Below are positions 45,265 through 61,778 of a stretch of 64,000 nucleotides of DNA, one piece after another; position 1 is the first letter of the stretch, and every line of letters starts with the position of its first letter. The DNA comes from Ciona intestinalis (lineage: Eukaryota > Chordata > Ascidiacea > Phlebobranchia > Cionidae). The notes beneath the pieces are model-generated. The model was given only the letters and a program-made list of their open reading frames with translations. It was not told the origin of the DNA and ran no database searches. Position numbers and translations under genes: made by a program. The DNA lies in assembly GCF_000224145.3 (NCBI RefSeq), contig NC_020168.2, positions 6,030,887 through 6,094,886 on the forward strand. The letters are read 5' to 3'.

Positions 45265-46843
45265 CTATTCAAAATAGTCGAAATATTATAAGTTATGTCT
45301 CCTCAAATACAGTAGCGACTAGCGAATATCAAACTAATTAAAACCAAAGAAAGGGTAATTAGCAGCTACAAAGCGTATATTTATACGGCAACCACACAAA
45401 TTAAATATATGAACATGCTGTACAAATTCGAACACCGTTTTTAGCGTGTGCGAGCGGTAAGGGCAACACAATGACGTCATAAATCGAAAACGACGATTTA
45501 TAAAACTAAGATGGCGGCGGTCAAATTGTTAATTCTTACACACACAATTAGCAGGAAAACCTAGTCTACAAAATACAATTTATAACGCAGAACTTCGCAC
45601 AAAGTGTGTTACGAAGCTGGCATATACGCCTAAGACTTTATAAAATCGTATTCATTAAAATAATGGCATAACGCAGTGGAAAAAACGAAATAAAGTTTTT
45701 CAGCAACACATCTAATACTTGCAGTTCAAGGGGTAACCATGTACTTTAAGCATTACACTTTAAAATATAGTCTTGATCCTTAAATTATTATAACAGTTTT
45801 CTAGAATCTAACTTGGTAACTTTATCTGCGAGATAATGAACCTTTTTAAGCTACACGTGGTATCAAATCAAAACTTGTGACGTTGAGTTTGCCTTTTTCC
45901 TTACATTTTCGTGCAATTGTGACGTTTCCATTGTGACGATAATATGTATATACGTTTATATAGGCTGCTGGACTACTGAATCCCAGCTGTTTGCGTTTTG
46001 CTTTATTTTCACCAACTAACGTTGGTTTTCACATAGCATTCGTGTTTTCGTGGTCGATGTGGACTGCATATCGATTTCCCAAAATACGGATCATTACATA
46101 AAAATATGTATTCAAGCACACCCAAGCTGAAAGTAAACAAGGCTACTCTTGTCATTTGAGAAAAACTAAACCAATACACCTATGTGCTGGCAACTTGGTC
46201 AAAATGGTTTTAATCTCTTTGGTCAAATAGTAAAACAGATATATTATTGTGGATGATCGTCAACTTATATACTGGTCGTACAATCCATTAAAACTAAATA
46301 TAAATATAATTGGACTCTTTCCACTACTACTATATATTGCGCTTGCGGTCTGACGTCATCAGTTTAATAAACCACCGCTTGGCGAACGGAGCTCTTTCGC
46401 GTTTCGGATTATGGCAATGTAGGTGACGACATATTGATGTATGCTGTGCGGAAAAAATAGATAGCGCATTTAAAAGAGGCGGGCAAGACTGTAGTGACAA
46501 ACAGAAAGTTCAGATATAGTTTTATATAACTGAAAGGTTTATTTAAAAGACATATATAAGTTTATTTTGTTTGCAATCATGATCCTATATCACACCATAG
46601 TACTCTAAACTGTTTTAGAGTACTTTGATCACACATTCTCTCATATTTCTATGTCAGCACGTGTACGAGTGAATTCGACTAAAGTTAATTGCACAAAACG
46701 AACACAACGTGATCAACGTGGTGACAACTTCTCATGTAGATTGTTTTGGCAAATTTTGGATTTTTTCCGAACTAAATAACCCTTACACCGGTCACCTCAG
46801 TGTGAGGTTTTATATTAAACAAGTTTTGTGCTTTGTTCGCAAT
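45265..46843. promoter_or_regulatory. Divergent promoter region with CRE and YY1-type motifs
   Basis: The repeat-protein gene (-) and RRN3 (+) diverge over 1.58 kb. Perfect cAMP-response elements TGACGTCA lie at 45472-45479 and 46351-46358. AAGATGGCGGC, the classic YY1-type core-promoter motif, is at 45508-45518, about 245 bp upstream of the ATG of the minus-strand gene. A hairpin with 11-bp arms (AGTACTCTAAA) is at 46599-46624. Motif function is inferred from vertebrate factors. Confidence 0.5.
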
Positions 46844-49800
46844 AATGACTTCCATAAGAAGGGTTAAATCCCTGGGCAAGATTGGCGAAAGCAAAACTGT
46901 CCGATTTGGAGGGAAAATTTCTGATGCATTAGAAAAGTTAAAGCAGGTTTGAAATATGCCTTATCATGTGTAGAAATTTAACTATAGTTTCTTATTTATT
47001 ATAAGATAAATAATTAAGTTCTATAAATTTAATATAATAATTGACAATTTTGTACTTTATCTTTATTAGGGTGATACCAGCAACTATCATCTTGTTCTTC
47101 AGCAACTACGGGATCCAAACATAAAGGTACGTTTGACTTTGATTGACAAATTAATTGTTAAAAAAGTGATATATAAACAATATTCTTTGTTTAGTCAAGC
47201 CAGATAATGGATTGGTTTCAAGAGGTTACTTCATTGTCTCATCTTTTAGACCAAGATCAAAATGAAATTGTCAATGCTCTGTTAAAAGGTAATGAACTAG
47301 TTAAACAAAGTAGCAGATCTGAAATGTAGTGTGGGGCTGTGTCAGTGAAAAAAACAGTATAGATAATCTTTAGCTTACTATAGGCCTTCTCTTTTATTTG
47401 CACTGTAAGTTTAAGAAGTGTAAATGGTTGTCATTGCCATGCCATGTGTCAATAAAATTTTCTTTACATTAGAATGAGGATACAAACAGCCTGTAATCAT
47501 GTATAATGTTATTATTTTAAAGTGGATTTAATTTTCACAGTACGTTGGATGGAACGAGAAGCAGAGGTAGTTTCAACATTCCGTGTGTTTGTTGTCGCTC
47601 TTGTTTCTGCAAATTCTGTTCATTTAAGAAGAGTTATCAAGTCACTGACCCAAAATCTAATTCCAGGTAAATTTATCTTATGTTCTGCAGCCAATATTAA
47701 AAACAATAAATTTAAAGTATAACATTTTATAAATTGATCTTTTACCGACTGCTGTTTATTTTGTAACTATAAATCAGCAGTTCGTCGAAAGGCCTAAGGG
47801 TATATACAAGACCTTACCATCTTATTTCAAACTTTTTTTTACATAGATTCAAAATCCAATGCCACACAAAGCAACCACCCCAAAGTAACAATGGAGGACA
47901 TTTTTGAGCAAATTCACATTGTCTTTAAAGAAATACTGCGTATCATTCCAAGGTAAAATGGTAAAATACTTGTGTCTTGGGTGAAAAGCACCGTTAATCA
48001 GAATCATACAGAACACATAGTTTGCAGTTAAATGTTGCACACAAAGGATTTCTTGAAAATGGCAGTTTGTATGGATATTATTGGCCAGGGAACAAATTAC
48101 AAATGAATAAAATAAAGTTAAAGAAAAAAAAACTAGCTTGTCTCAATATATTTTAGTTGCTTCAATTTCTTTATTTTCATTTTTTTGCTATTGCATGCAA
48201 TAATATAGTCATCTCCCTGTTCTGCCCAATATATCAGCCTAAGCCTTGTATACTATTTTATATATTGTTGTAACAGGGCATCAGAACCAATGCTAGCAGT
48301 GTTTAGTCAAGGCTTCCCTTTCATTCGTAAACCAAATGATTCCTTGGTAAGTTCATTATGTTACGACTTGTAACTTAGATATTACCAATACTAAAAATCT
48401 CAATTGAATTTTCATTTTCATATTTGCAAATACATTATAAATTTTGTTCGGATTCTAAAATTAATTTTGTTGCTATAGATCTGGTACGTCAAAAACCTCC
48501 TGTTCGTCACATCTTACCAGCCTAACATGAGATCTGCAATACTTGAACTGGTGATAAAAAATCTCATTGATTTGGATGTAAGTAACATAGGTTGCTGCTT
48601 ATTATATCTAATATAGACTTACTTTTTTAATGACTGAAAAACTGTTCTGAAAATTTTTTTCAAGAAATCAATTTTTCAAAAATGGCGAATTGTGTTAAAA
48701 TCGTTTAATACGATTTTTAAAGTGATTGTTTTTTAAACTTTTTGAATGAAATTATTTTTCTTATTTGGTATGACTGTTACTGGACCTACAGGTGTCTCCC
48801 TGTTGGACACAGAACACAGTTTTGTAATAATTGTCAGATTACTAAATATATTTCTTTATTGCAGGCTGTCACTCATAGACACGAGATAGAAATGATGGAA
48901 AACATTGAAGAAATAGACGATGACGAAGAAATTAGTTTGTTTCAAATGGTGAGTGATACTCAGTTTGTTAATTGACGACTGGCACAAAATGGTTTTAATT
49001 TGTTTTGTTTAAAAAATAAAATTTGTTCAGATTTTTAATAAATTGTAAACTAAACGCTCAAAAATTAATGTTGAAAATCCTTCTTGTTTTGAATTAAAAC
49101 AAATTTATGATATCTAGTTGTTCATTTTATGGGAGTTTAGTAACTTCTTATTATACAGTAAGGTATGCCAACATCAACCAAGGTGTAAAGAATGGGTGCT
49201 GTAGTAATAAAACAGGGTATTAAAAAAAAGTCCTAACGGTTTGTGGCTGCTGTTAAACCCCCTTTATTTTGTCGGACCATGCCACTATTTATATAAATTA
49301 TTTATCATTGCTCTTATGCTCACGCTCACCAGGACGAAGAGATGCAAGAAAATGAAGAAGAGATAAAAATGAAACATCCACTTGCCAATAAATTGGATTG
49401 CGCAATGCATATTTTGTTTGAATATTTTTACCAAGTTTCATACAGGGAAGGTATGATGTCAAAGTATATTTTTGTTTTCTCAATATTTTGGTTAAATTAA
49501 AACTTGTGAATCTGTGATATTTCTTTTATTGTTCTGCCTGCACACATACATGCTGCTCAGCACTACTTAAATCGCATGACCTTTTGACTAATTTGACTAA
49601 CTATTACATTCCATGAAATGCACATTGTATCAGGGCAGCAAAAAGCTCAACATGCCACTGTAATTTGTTTTTAAGAAAGCAATATCTTACTCAAAAATAA
49701 AACAAAATCTGATTTATTCAGGGGAACTACAGTTGCAAGAAACCCGAAAACTTTTTCGTGAAATTGTTCATATATTTGACACGGCAATAATGCCGGTACA

Positions 49801-52581
49801 CCAACTTATCCATGTACAGTTTGTGGTGTTTTACATCTGCAGCTTAAAACAGGTATATTAAATATAGTTGTTTCAGTGTCATCACCCTGATGAAGACAAC
49901 CTGAATACTACATTAAAATTAAAATGTCCATAAAAAAAAATTCTTGGTGACAGACAAAAAATAACTAATGAATATGCCCAGCAACAACCGTATATATTAT
50001 AGTTATCTAAGTTTTACTTTATATGATCTTTTAACCAACTAAATGTGACATTTGATTAAACAGCTGTATTGTTACAATTCCAAACTTTGTTTTGACAGAG
50101 TTTTGTTGAATCGTTCATCGAACATTGTTGGCAGAAAGTTGTGAATCCTAACATGCCAACAATCGTACGACAAACCTACATTTGTTACATTGCCAGCTTA
50201 TTAGCACGTGCCACCTATATACCATTATCGTAAGTAAAAGTGGAAGACACATTTAGTCTCTGTATAAATTATTTAACATCTGGGTTATGCTACATTGGTT
50301 AAGTACTTGCAATAAAAACGAAGGATATCGGGTTCTATGTTCGATACTGATAGTGGTAGTGGATAGGCGATTGTGTCTTTGAGCAAGTAATTCTTTATTT
50401 TTTACCATGGCTTTTATAATGACCGATACTCTTTAGAAAGAAAGTGCCAGAAGTAACTGTACCATTGAACTAATTATATGATTTAATTATTAGAACGGTG
50501 ACAGCATGTATTGACTTGATGGTTGGTTGGGCACACAGTTACTTGAGAGAGGTCACCGAGTTCATCTCACCAGATGTATATCATTGTGATATAACCAGGC
50601 ATGGGACGTTCTACAGCATATGCCAAGCGACATTCTATGTCATTATCTTTAAACATGAAGACATTTTGAAATCAAAACTAGGTAAATGATATTCATACTT
50701 AACGTAACAATAGGTAAATGATGTTCATACTTAACGTAACAACTTAACGTAACAATAGGTAAATGATATTCATACTTAACGTAACAATAACATTAGTTCA
50801 CGTTTGGTGTGTATCTAAATAATAAAATTATTGATTTTTAGTATTTTTTTTATTTATAAAACCTTATATTTCTATATGACATCAATATTTTTTACACCTT
50901 GAACCTGTACTTCACATTTAGTGTATATCTTTTTAATAAAGTCATTTCATATTTATTATAATTTTTTTTTATTTATGAATCCCTATTTTTCTATACGAGA
51001 CATGATATTTCTGTTTTACACATAATTTTTTTAGGTCATAAATATTTCCACACCTTGAACTTGCAACATCTCATAGTTAGTCCACTTAATCCTTTAAAAG
51101 CTTGTTTATCATCTGTGGTCAGTTTGTTCACCTCTACAATGAGGTAAGTTCTTAATTACAAGTTCAAAAATAATTTGTATAATTTGTGAAACACAACATA
51201 CATGAATGTCTGAGGTCCTGATTATTTTGTTTAAAAATCATTAATTTCCTGCTGGCTTTTAATCAAAAATGATTTTAATATGTATTTTTAATGATATTTT
51301 TATGTAGACTACTGTTTTTAATATTATTTATTTTCTGCTAGCCTCTTTTTAAAACAATGTTTTTAAAACAATTTATTTTTGTTTATAAATTTGTGACTTT
51401 ATTTTAGGCAGCACCAACTTGTGTATTGTGACACAATAGTGGAAAGAAACAATCGACAAATGTTACCAGTTGTTGGCATGGCAACTTTATCTGTAAAAAA
51501 TCCTCTTGGTTCATTTTTTCCTTTTGACCCTTATCTGTTAAAAAGGTAGGTACTTCAGTAAAACTACAGATTAGTGTTAAGTAAGCAACTTTATTATCAC
51601 CTCTGCTCTTCCATTAATCTAATTTGTCTATATTACCTCAGACTTATTATCTAGTGCTGCTAATTACTGCATTAAGTGGGAAGTTTAACAAGTTTTAAAC
51701 AGATTATGCAAGTTCCCTATCAACAACTGACAGCCATCATTTTCTTTGTAAACTGCTCCTGCTCTACAAAGCAAGACAATAAAAGTTTCCTGAATAATAA
51801 TGTTAAAAGAAATAAATTTGTGTAAAAATTTCTTCTGTACGTTACCACATAGAAAACGCCTAGTTTATGGATGGTATTTACGAGGTGATATAATTTTACA
51901 TTAAAAAGTTTCATAATCAGTTGTATACAACTTGTTTTTAGTTAAAAGGAAGTCATTCCAATACCCCATGGGCCCTGGCTATCCACTCATTGTGGTTTAG
52001 GTTTATATACCGCTTCCATCTTTAAATTATAACTTTAAGATTTTTTTATTTTTTTATGTTGATTTGTCAGGTCTTCTACTTTCATCCACCCGATATACAA
52101 AGTGTGGGAGGGGAGGTCGCCTCATTGTGAAGATGAAGACAATGACGATCCAAATAAAGTAGGAATGATTTTATTCTTGGTTAAAAATTTTAAAATTTAA
52201 AAAAAAAAAACGTTAATTTTTTTTATACATATAGGTTTCTATTATTTTCTGTTCAGTTAAATTCGTTAAAAATAGTTTGATATTTAATTAAATGTAAAGA
52301 CCATTACAGCTGCACAGGTGCAAGAAATTAAATTTTAATGTTTGTTATTCAAATGCACATTACCTTTTATTACATATTATTCTTAAAGTTTGAATATTTT
52401 TAAATATAAAGTTTGAATATTTTTAAATATAAAGTTGGAATATTTACACTTTAAGGAAAATATTGAAGATCAGGGGTTATTTGATGAAGATGATAGTGGC
52501 ATCAAGGGATCATTTTCGAATCAAGTTCCCCCTTCTCCATTATCACCTGGTTTTCAACATGTTACTCCATCTCCTTACTAA
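46844..52581 (+). CDS. RRN3: RNA polymerase I transcription initiation factor RRN3 (TIF-IA)
   Basis: RRN3 binds RNA polymerase I and brings it to the rDNA promoter through SL1; it is a HEAT-repeat protein of the nucleolus. The exons, beginning 46844-46946 and ending at 52581, run through the whole family: VRFGGKISDALEKL at the N-terminus, LRRVIKSLTQNLIP, IWYVKNLLFVTSYQPNMRS, an acidic loop (EEIDDDEEISLF, then DEEMQENEEE), HILFEYFYQVSY, FRHEDILKS-like IIFKHEDILKS, GSFFPFDPYLLKRSSTFIHP, and a last exon ending LSPGFQHVTPSPY with the serine-proline-rich tail typical of vertebrate RRN3. Length is about 620-650 aa, as in human. One intron begins with a threefold repeat of its 5' splice site (50681-50789). 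Confidence 0.95.
50285..50445. repeat. SINE head fragment in an RRN3 intron
   Basis: CTACATTGGTTAAGTACTTG and GGGTTCTATGTTCGATACTG look like worn A and B boxes, followed by the body sequence GATTGTGTCTTTGAGCAAGT. Confidence 0.55.
50681..50789 (+). repeat. Three tandem copies of a 32-bp unit that contains a 5' splice site
   Basis: The unit GGTAAATGATATTCATACTT plus AACGTAACAATA begins exactly at the exon-intron border and recurs at 50713 and 50758, with a partial copy between. Each copy keeps AG|GTAAATGAT. Confidence 0.85.
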
Positions 52582-53929
52582 TTATAAAGCTGTTTGCAAT
52601 ATACAGTAGAGTTTGGAAAGATGGGACACCTTTTGTATTCTATTTTTAAAAAAACACAAAACATTTAAAGGATTAAAAAACGGTATCCTCATGACCCCTG
52701 TAGACCGTTGTTAATTGTTTAAAATACGATCCGGATATTTGGATATTATGTGCTGAAGGTGTCCCGTCTTACCCTGCAGTTCTATACAATTTTTTGAACT
52801 GGCTGTATTTTACTGCCTCATATTTCAGTTCCAAGTGATATCTGCTTTGAGAATTAGTCTCAGTAATATTTAATGTCGTGCTAGAAATGCTGTTTTTTGC
52901 AATTATGTGCCATGGATAAGTGTTGCCAAAATCGTTCTTTTATTGTTTTTATTTCCTTTTTTCCATTCCTTCCACAGTGCTGTTGTATGTGGTGTTCATA
53001 TTGTACGTTGGTGGTTTTGCTGAAAAGCATATAGGCTTAAATATCTCTTAGCTGAACGCTGCCATCTTAAAGCAATGTTTTCCAAATACTTCGTTTTGTA
53101 AGTGCGTTAAAATAAACCAGAAAACGTTGGGAGAGATGTTGTTTATTATTGAGAAAATATTCACTTAAAGTGCTGTGTGGGTGCTTGTGTTTAGTATGAA
53201 TCCAGGCGCGTAATTGTTTACGACTTCCTTATTAGGCTAGTCTAGTGTGTGGGCGATTAATGCCACTTGTTTGCGGAACTATGGAATCGAAAGATGATGT
53301 AAAATTACGTCATGAATTCAACCTCTCACGATAGAACGAATGACTGTACAATTTGAAGCTCTCGTGACTGTGACTGTGCGAATACTTCTGCACGACCGGT
53401 AATGGGACTTTCAAGTGTTCAGATAAATGGACAGATTTTTACGCGTTCATGGTAGCTGACAAATTAATAAGCAGATGTCATTTAGAAGATGCGGATTGCC
53501 ATTCAAGCAACGTAATTATAATGGTTACCAAATTGTCTCTCACCTTTTCAATTGCTATTATTTTAAATGTTCCTGGGTAATAAACCAAGGATTAACGGGG
53601 AGATAACAAATTTTACTGCATCGCGACTTTGCCGCCAGCTGCAAAACAAACGCCCTCGCGCTTTCACGTTGCCTTTTTCAAAAACTTTGTATGACGTCAC
53701 AGCAGTCATATGACACAACAAAGAACTGGCGTCGGTTCCTTTAGTTGCCGCTTGTTGTTTAGTTCTGCTGGTTGGTTCTGTTTTTGTTTTTTAAATCGCT
53801 GATTCATGATTTTCAATGATATAAATTCAACTTTAAAAAATGATTATAATTTAGTCTTACCGATTCGTGTGTGGACGTGCAGGGTGTATAGGCATTTTTA
53901 TTTTATATTTTAAAACAAGTCAACGCATA
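52582..53929. other. Intergenic region between RRN3 and cathepsin L
   Basis: The 3' flank of RRN3 with a MITE, then about 1.1 kb of single-copy-looking DNA. A perfect CRE (TGACGTCA) is at 53692-53699, 231 bp upstream of the cathepsin start. Nothing coding is seen. Confidence 0.55.
52603..52790 (-). mobile_element. MITE copy 21
   Basis: The only copy I found outside the receptor cluster. It begins TAGAGTTTGGAAAGATGGGA and ends GTGTCCCGTCTTACCCTGCA. Confidence 0.75.
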
Positions 53930-57238
<3,309 letters not shown>

Positions 57239-58557
57239 TTCCAAGTCCATGGCATATATTTTAATGTGTGTGGTTTTAAGATAATTCTTTCGCCTATATA
57301 TTGTGGTTGTACACCTTTTGTCATTTTATTAGTTTGCTAAAGGCATGAAAGTGTTCTTTAAGCTACTGTAGAAATATATTCAATTCATTGGTTTTTATTA
57401 TTTTAAACATGCATTTCAACAAGTTACTCTCACAATGTGTTTAAATTACTAAGCATACACAGACTTCTTTTTAACGTTTTTAAACTGATTTGATGTCTTG
57501 AAATCTCTTTGCACTTGCAAGCTTTTTTTATTCAGTTTTTAATCAAAACTCACTGCTTGGGGATCTGTGTTATTGCTAACTGTGCAAACATTACTAACCA
57601 AAGTGTGAATGTACAAACTTATTTACAAAGTCGAAAATAAATCACCAATTTAATTGCAAATGTGTTAAAAGTATACGAAATACATGTTAAAAGTAAAGCA
57701 TATGATAACCTTAAGTCTATAGAAATCACCTCATTGAACTTTGATGAGACTACGGTTAAAAAAGCAGAAATCAGCGTGACATGGTTGTATAAGCATAACA
57801 TGTTGTTTACACCAGGGTCGTATGAACAATATGGCCCTGGTTTACACCACAGTCCATAAAAATCAATGAACTTTGGTTTATACCAAGAGTTTAAAACACA
57901 AAATGGTTTTAATAAAACCTATAATAGTTTTAAATGGTTTTAATCTTTTTGGTCTACACTCTACACAAACCATTTGTTTTAAACATTAGTTTTGTGAGAG
58001 ATTTAACCAACAAGCAACTTTTCTATTCAATGGATATGTTTAGATGTAGGTGTTCAGTAACCTATATTAACTGATCTATGCATTTATTCAGATACCTATT
58101 CAGTCGCATTTGGCAAAAACAAAATTTGATGCTCCCCATTTAAACTTTTTAGTTATATAGGGGGATTACCCACTTTTCAGGAAAATTATACTTTTGTTTG
58201 TTTGTTCCTTTAAAGTTAATTAACCGAGAAACGTACATAAGTCACGGAATTTAACCAGTTTGTTTGAAATGGTAACTTGTACCTCTAGGATATTATCAAC
58301 AGTATTTGGAAAAAGTACATCAAGCTTTTCACGGTAAGCAGACGTTATACGGTAATACATTACGAGTACTCTAAACATTGCATACATTACCCGTTAACAA
58401 GTACTCTAAACATTGCATTCTTTTTGTTAGATGTAGCCGCAACTTTTCTACTTACGGAAAGAGACTAAAGCAAGACGTACAACCAGGTCAGTTGTAGTAT
58501 AGTTGTTTAGGGTCCGTACTTAATTTAAGCTGTTGTTAATACGACAATTCATTATTG

Positions 58558-59296
58558 GGTGCTAGTAAAGAATCTTCCCCCCCCACCTTATTTGCTAACC
58601 ACTAACCTCTAACCCCTAGGTTAGGGGGTTAGGTGTTAATGTTAAGCGGGTTAGTGGTTATAGGGGTTAGTAGTTAGTGGTTATAGGGCAGTGGTTCCTA
58701 AAGTATGGGTCGGGTTAGATTTGCGTTGTAGTTTAGCCTTATATTTACCATGTTTTTCTTAGCCAGGTAGACTGTTTGTTACGAAATAGTAGGCGTTCAC
58801 ACATGGATTCATTGCATCATAATAGCGATTGTTTGACCTGGCAATTAATTACGACATAATAGCAATTCACACGTCGATTATTGCGTCATAATAGGGATTG
58901 ACATAAAACAGTGCGAAAACAAGTCTATAATGTCCCGTAACGTACGTAATACATCACTATTGTGACGTAACATAACTTATTGTGACGTAATAAATCGTTA
59001 ACCTTACGTAAGTCAAGCGAATTACGGTGATGCAGCATGTTCTTCGCGCATTTTCAAAGTTTATTTCCGACACGAACGCCCGACTTTTTCGCAAAAAAAT
59101 AGACAGCAGGTATCAGTGAGGCTCATTGAACATTTTTAACCTTAAATTTCAGGTGGCCACCAGTTAAAGGATTACCCATGGGTCGTGAGATGTTTATAAA
59201 ACTCTGATTTGGGTCGCGCTAAAAAAACTTTGGGAACCACTGTTATAGGGGTTAGTGGTTAGCAATAAAAGTGGGGGGGAGACTCTTCACTAGTAC
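58558..59296. mobile_element. Foldback/MITE element with TTAGGG-like minisatellite
   Basis: The ends are inverted repeats of each other: CTAGTAAAGAATCTTCCCCC at 58562 and, at the right, the complement of CTAGTGAAGAGTCTCCCCCC. Inside lie many variants of GGTTAGTGGTTATAGGGG. A hAT-type element is inserted in it. Confidence 0.65.
58689..59242. mobile_element. Non-autonomous hAT element, 554 bp
   Basis: The ends CAGTGGTTCCTAAAGTATGG and CTTTGGGAACCACTG are inverted, the usual hAT-type terminus, and GGGTCG motifs follow inside. An exact 8-bp target-site duplication, TTATAGGG, flanks it at 58681-58688 and 59243-59250. No transposase frame is present. Confidence 0.88.
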
Positions 59297-59733
59297 CGAA
59301 GCATTTATAACAAAGCAAGTTTTTGCAAATATCGAATGTTGTTCTGTACTTCTGTTTTACTAAAAATATTTGGATTTGTGTTCTGTTGGGTTACTGAGTT
59401 CTAAATAAAATACAGCCATGGTAATGTGCCAGTCTGCAGAGTATTGCAGGTGGACGCCCAATTTTGTTTACAACATTTTGTTAATGCACACCATAAATTT
59501 TTCCACACACGCCAATTAAATAAACAATAAACCAAATCTGTAGCAAATTAAGTAGGATTTCCTAAGTAGTGTCGCTTAGGAATGTGCGCACTTTGCACGA
59601 CAATTTTAAAAAGAGCACACTCAGCTGCCAAAAGTTGCACACGCGAGACCTGGTCAGAACTTCTATATTCTGCAGACTGTGTAATGTGTATGTATTTTTT
59701 TAAGGCAGTAAGAATCCAGACAGCAGAGACCAT

Positions 59734-61693
59734 ATGAAGCGAACTGAGCATAGTCCAAGGAAAAAGATTTTCTGTTCATCCAAAGTTGTATCTATTGAAG
59801 ATATTTCTCCTTCAGTTAAAGGCCTCAAACTTTTCATAGAATCAAATGAAAGACCTGCTGCTACATTTAAGGTGACTAAGTCACATTATTTACACTTGTT
59901 GCATCCTAAAACTACCCCTGTTAATGGAGACTGCAATACTACGTTGTGTATCTAACACACACAGTTAAACCAGCAAAATGACAGTCATTTAAACACTATT
60001 AATAAAAAAGTGTGGAAATAGCATCAGTTAAAAGCATCCATTTAACAGGCTGGACAGTGGATAGACATGGTGATACCAGGTGTTGACACTGTGGGTGGAT
60101 TTTCAATATGCAACGCACCAAAGGACTTGGTTGATAACGGGCACCTTCAACTTGCAGTTAAGTTCAGCGACCATCCTCCAGCACACTGGATACATACAAA
60201 GGTGTGATATTTGGGAGTTACATAAATTTTAATGATTTATTTGATTTTGGTACCAAATGTTGAAAAATAGTTGAAATGGAAAAACAGTATACAGTGACGT
60301 AACGACAGTCTTTAAACATGTTTATTGTGTTTGTAAGCACAGAAATAAGTGTAATGTTATTATATTAAGCAAGGTATCAGTGTTAATATAAACAAGTAAA
60401 CAAGTGTAATGTTGTCAGGTCACATTTCCCTGTTATGTGTTGTTGTTTAGTGTGTAGTGTTACGAATTTATATTATTTTTCTGTTAATTGGTGTTTAATA
60501 GTTACATTACTAGCACAGGCAGTATAAGTTTTATTTAATANNNNNNNNNNNNNNNNNNNNNNNNNNNNNNNNNNNNNNNNNNNNNNNNNNTATAAAGGAA
60601 GTATGGAGTAGTCAGTATTAACACTTTAACAGATATATATGTATCAGATTTTGCATTAATGCTTGTTTTGGTTTTTATCCTAGTCCAAATGTTTAAAACT
60701 AGTATTTTACACATTGATCAAAAACAAAAAAGAATCACTTTGTCAGCAAGTCCACCCTATGTATTCAGAATTCAGAGTATGAATGCATAGGCATCACAAA
60801 ATGCTCAAATTATGTAAGTAAAATCAATGCATAAACAATTTCACCAACTACACTTTAAATTTACCCCTAATATATATTAATGTATATTGTTATTATCCTT
60901 TCTGAATTCTAAAAACTTTCCAGTGCACTGTAGGAAACAAAGTGTCAGTTCGCGTTGGTGGAAAGTTTTTCTACCAAGAAACAAATAAAAAGCACCTCGT
61001 GTTGATAGCAGGGGGTGTTGGAATTAATCCACTGTTTTCTATTTTACAACATAGACGGTAAGTTATTTTCATCAGTGCGAGTTATTTTCTTATTCAGATC
61101 CGGTTTTCAGGAATTTAACAATTGGAAAATCAAATGGTGTTAATGATCAGCACACAGCACTGGTGTACAGTGCTAAAACATTACAAGAACTGCTTTTTCA
61201 GGTAACTATAGTAACTAAATAAAAGTAGGATAGTATCAGTGAACTTATGTCATGTTTAAAGATTCCAAATAACGTTCCTCCATTTTGGTATATAGATATA
61301 TATTTATGTTATGTATATATTGTACTTTTTACTATACTTTGCACTTTAATTTGGAACTGAACACAAAACAGATAATGGGTACAATTTTACAATATTTTAT
61401 AATTTGTTGCTATAACTTTACAGGAGGAAATTAGGAAAATTTGCACTGAAATCGGTGCTCAATGTGATTTTCATGTAACTCAAGAAGTCGTTCAAAAACT
61501 TTCCGACATTTCTGGAAATTTTAACACAGAAAAGATTTCTGAGAAAAGTTTGTCATTCTCGCTCAGTTCCATAGAACCTGACATTGCTGATTGTTATATT
61601 TGTGGACCCCCCAAATTTATTGAAAGGATAGAAGAATATTTATTGCAGTTAGGATATAATCAAGATCATATATTTTATGAAAAGTGGTGGTAA
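59734..61693 (+). CDS. OXNAD1: Oxidoreductase NAD-binding domain protein 1
   Basis: A ferredoxin-NADP reductase-like flavoprotein, mitochondrial in vertebrates, with a poorly known substrate. Five exons in phase: 59734-59871, 60049-60201, 60924-61057, 61111-61201 and 61424-61693, giving 261 aa from this ATG. The flavin part has [20 protein letters not shown] (the GGFS stretch stands for RxYS). The nucleotide part has [18 protein letters not shown] and, near the end, [17 protein letters not shown]; the protein ends FYEKWW. Human OXNAD1 is about 50 aa longer because of its targeting sequence, so a further 5' exon may lie upstream. The 50-N gap at 60541-60590 is in an intron. AATAAA follows at about 61701. 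The gene converges with the RING-TPR gene, 85 bp away. Confidence 0.9.
60541..60590. other. Assembly gap, 50 N
   Basis: The gap lies in the second intron of OXNAD1. Coding phase is consistent across it, so no exon need be missing. Confidence 0.95.
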
Positions 61694-61778
61694 CTACTAA
61701 ATAAAATATAAAACATAATATCGACCTTTTTAAGCTGCGGAAATTTGAATAATTCATATTGTTTAACTTGAATTATTC

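Larger units (their letters stand above)
57239..59733. other. Intergenic region between cathepsin L and OXNAD1
   Basis: The 3' flank of the cathepsin gene, AT-rich DNA with no convincing exon, a small inverted repeat around 57810-57850 (ACCAGGGTCGTATGAACAAT with the complement of its first part following), and a nest of two transposon-like elements at 58558-59296. Confidence 0.55.

Noticed and set aside
46599-46624. Hairpin as a transcription terminator
   Set aside because: It lies in a divergent promoter region of a eukaryote with no T-run or gene end nearby.
58600-58690. TTAGGG-like repeats as an internal telomere remnant
   Set aside because: The variants are irregular and confined by the inverted ends of a mobile element, so a telomere fusion is not needed.
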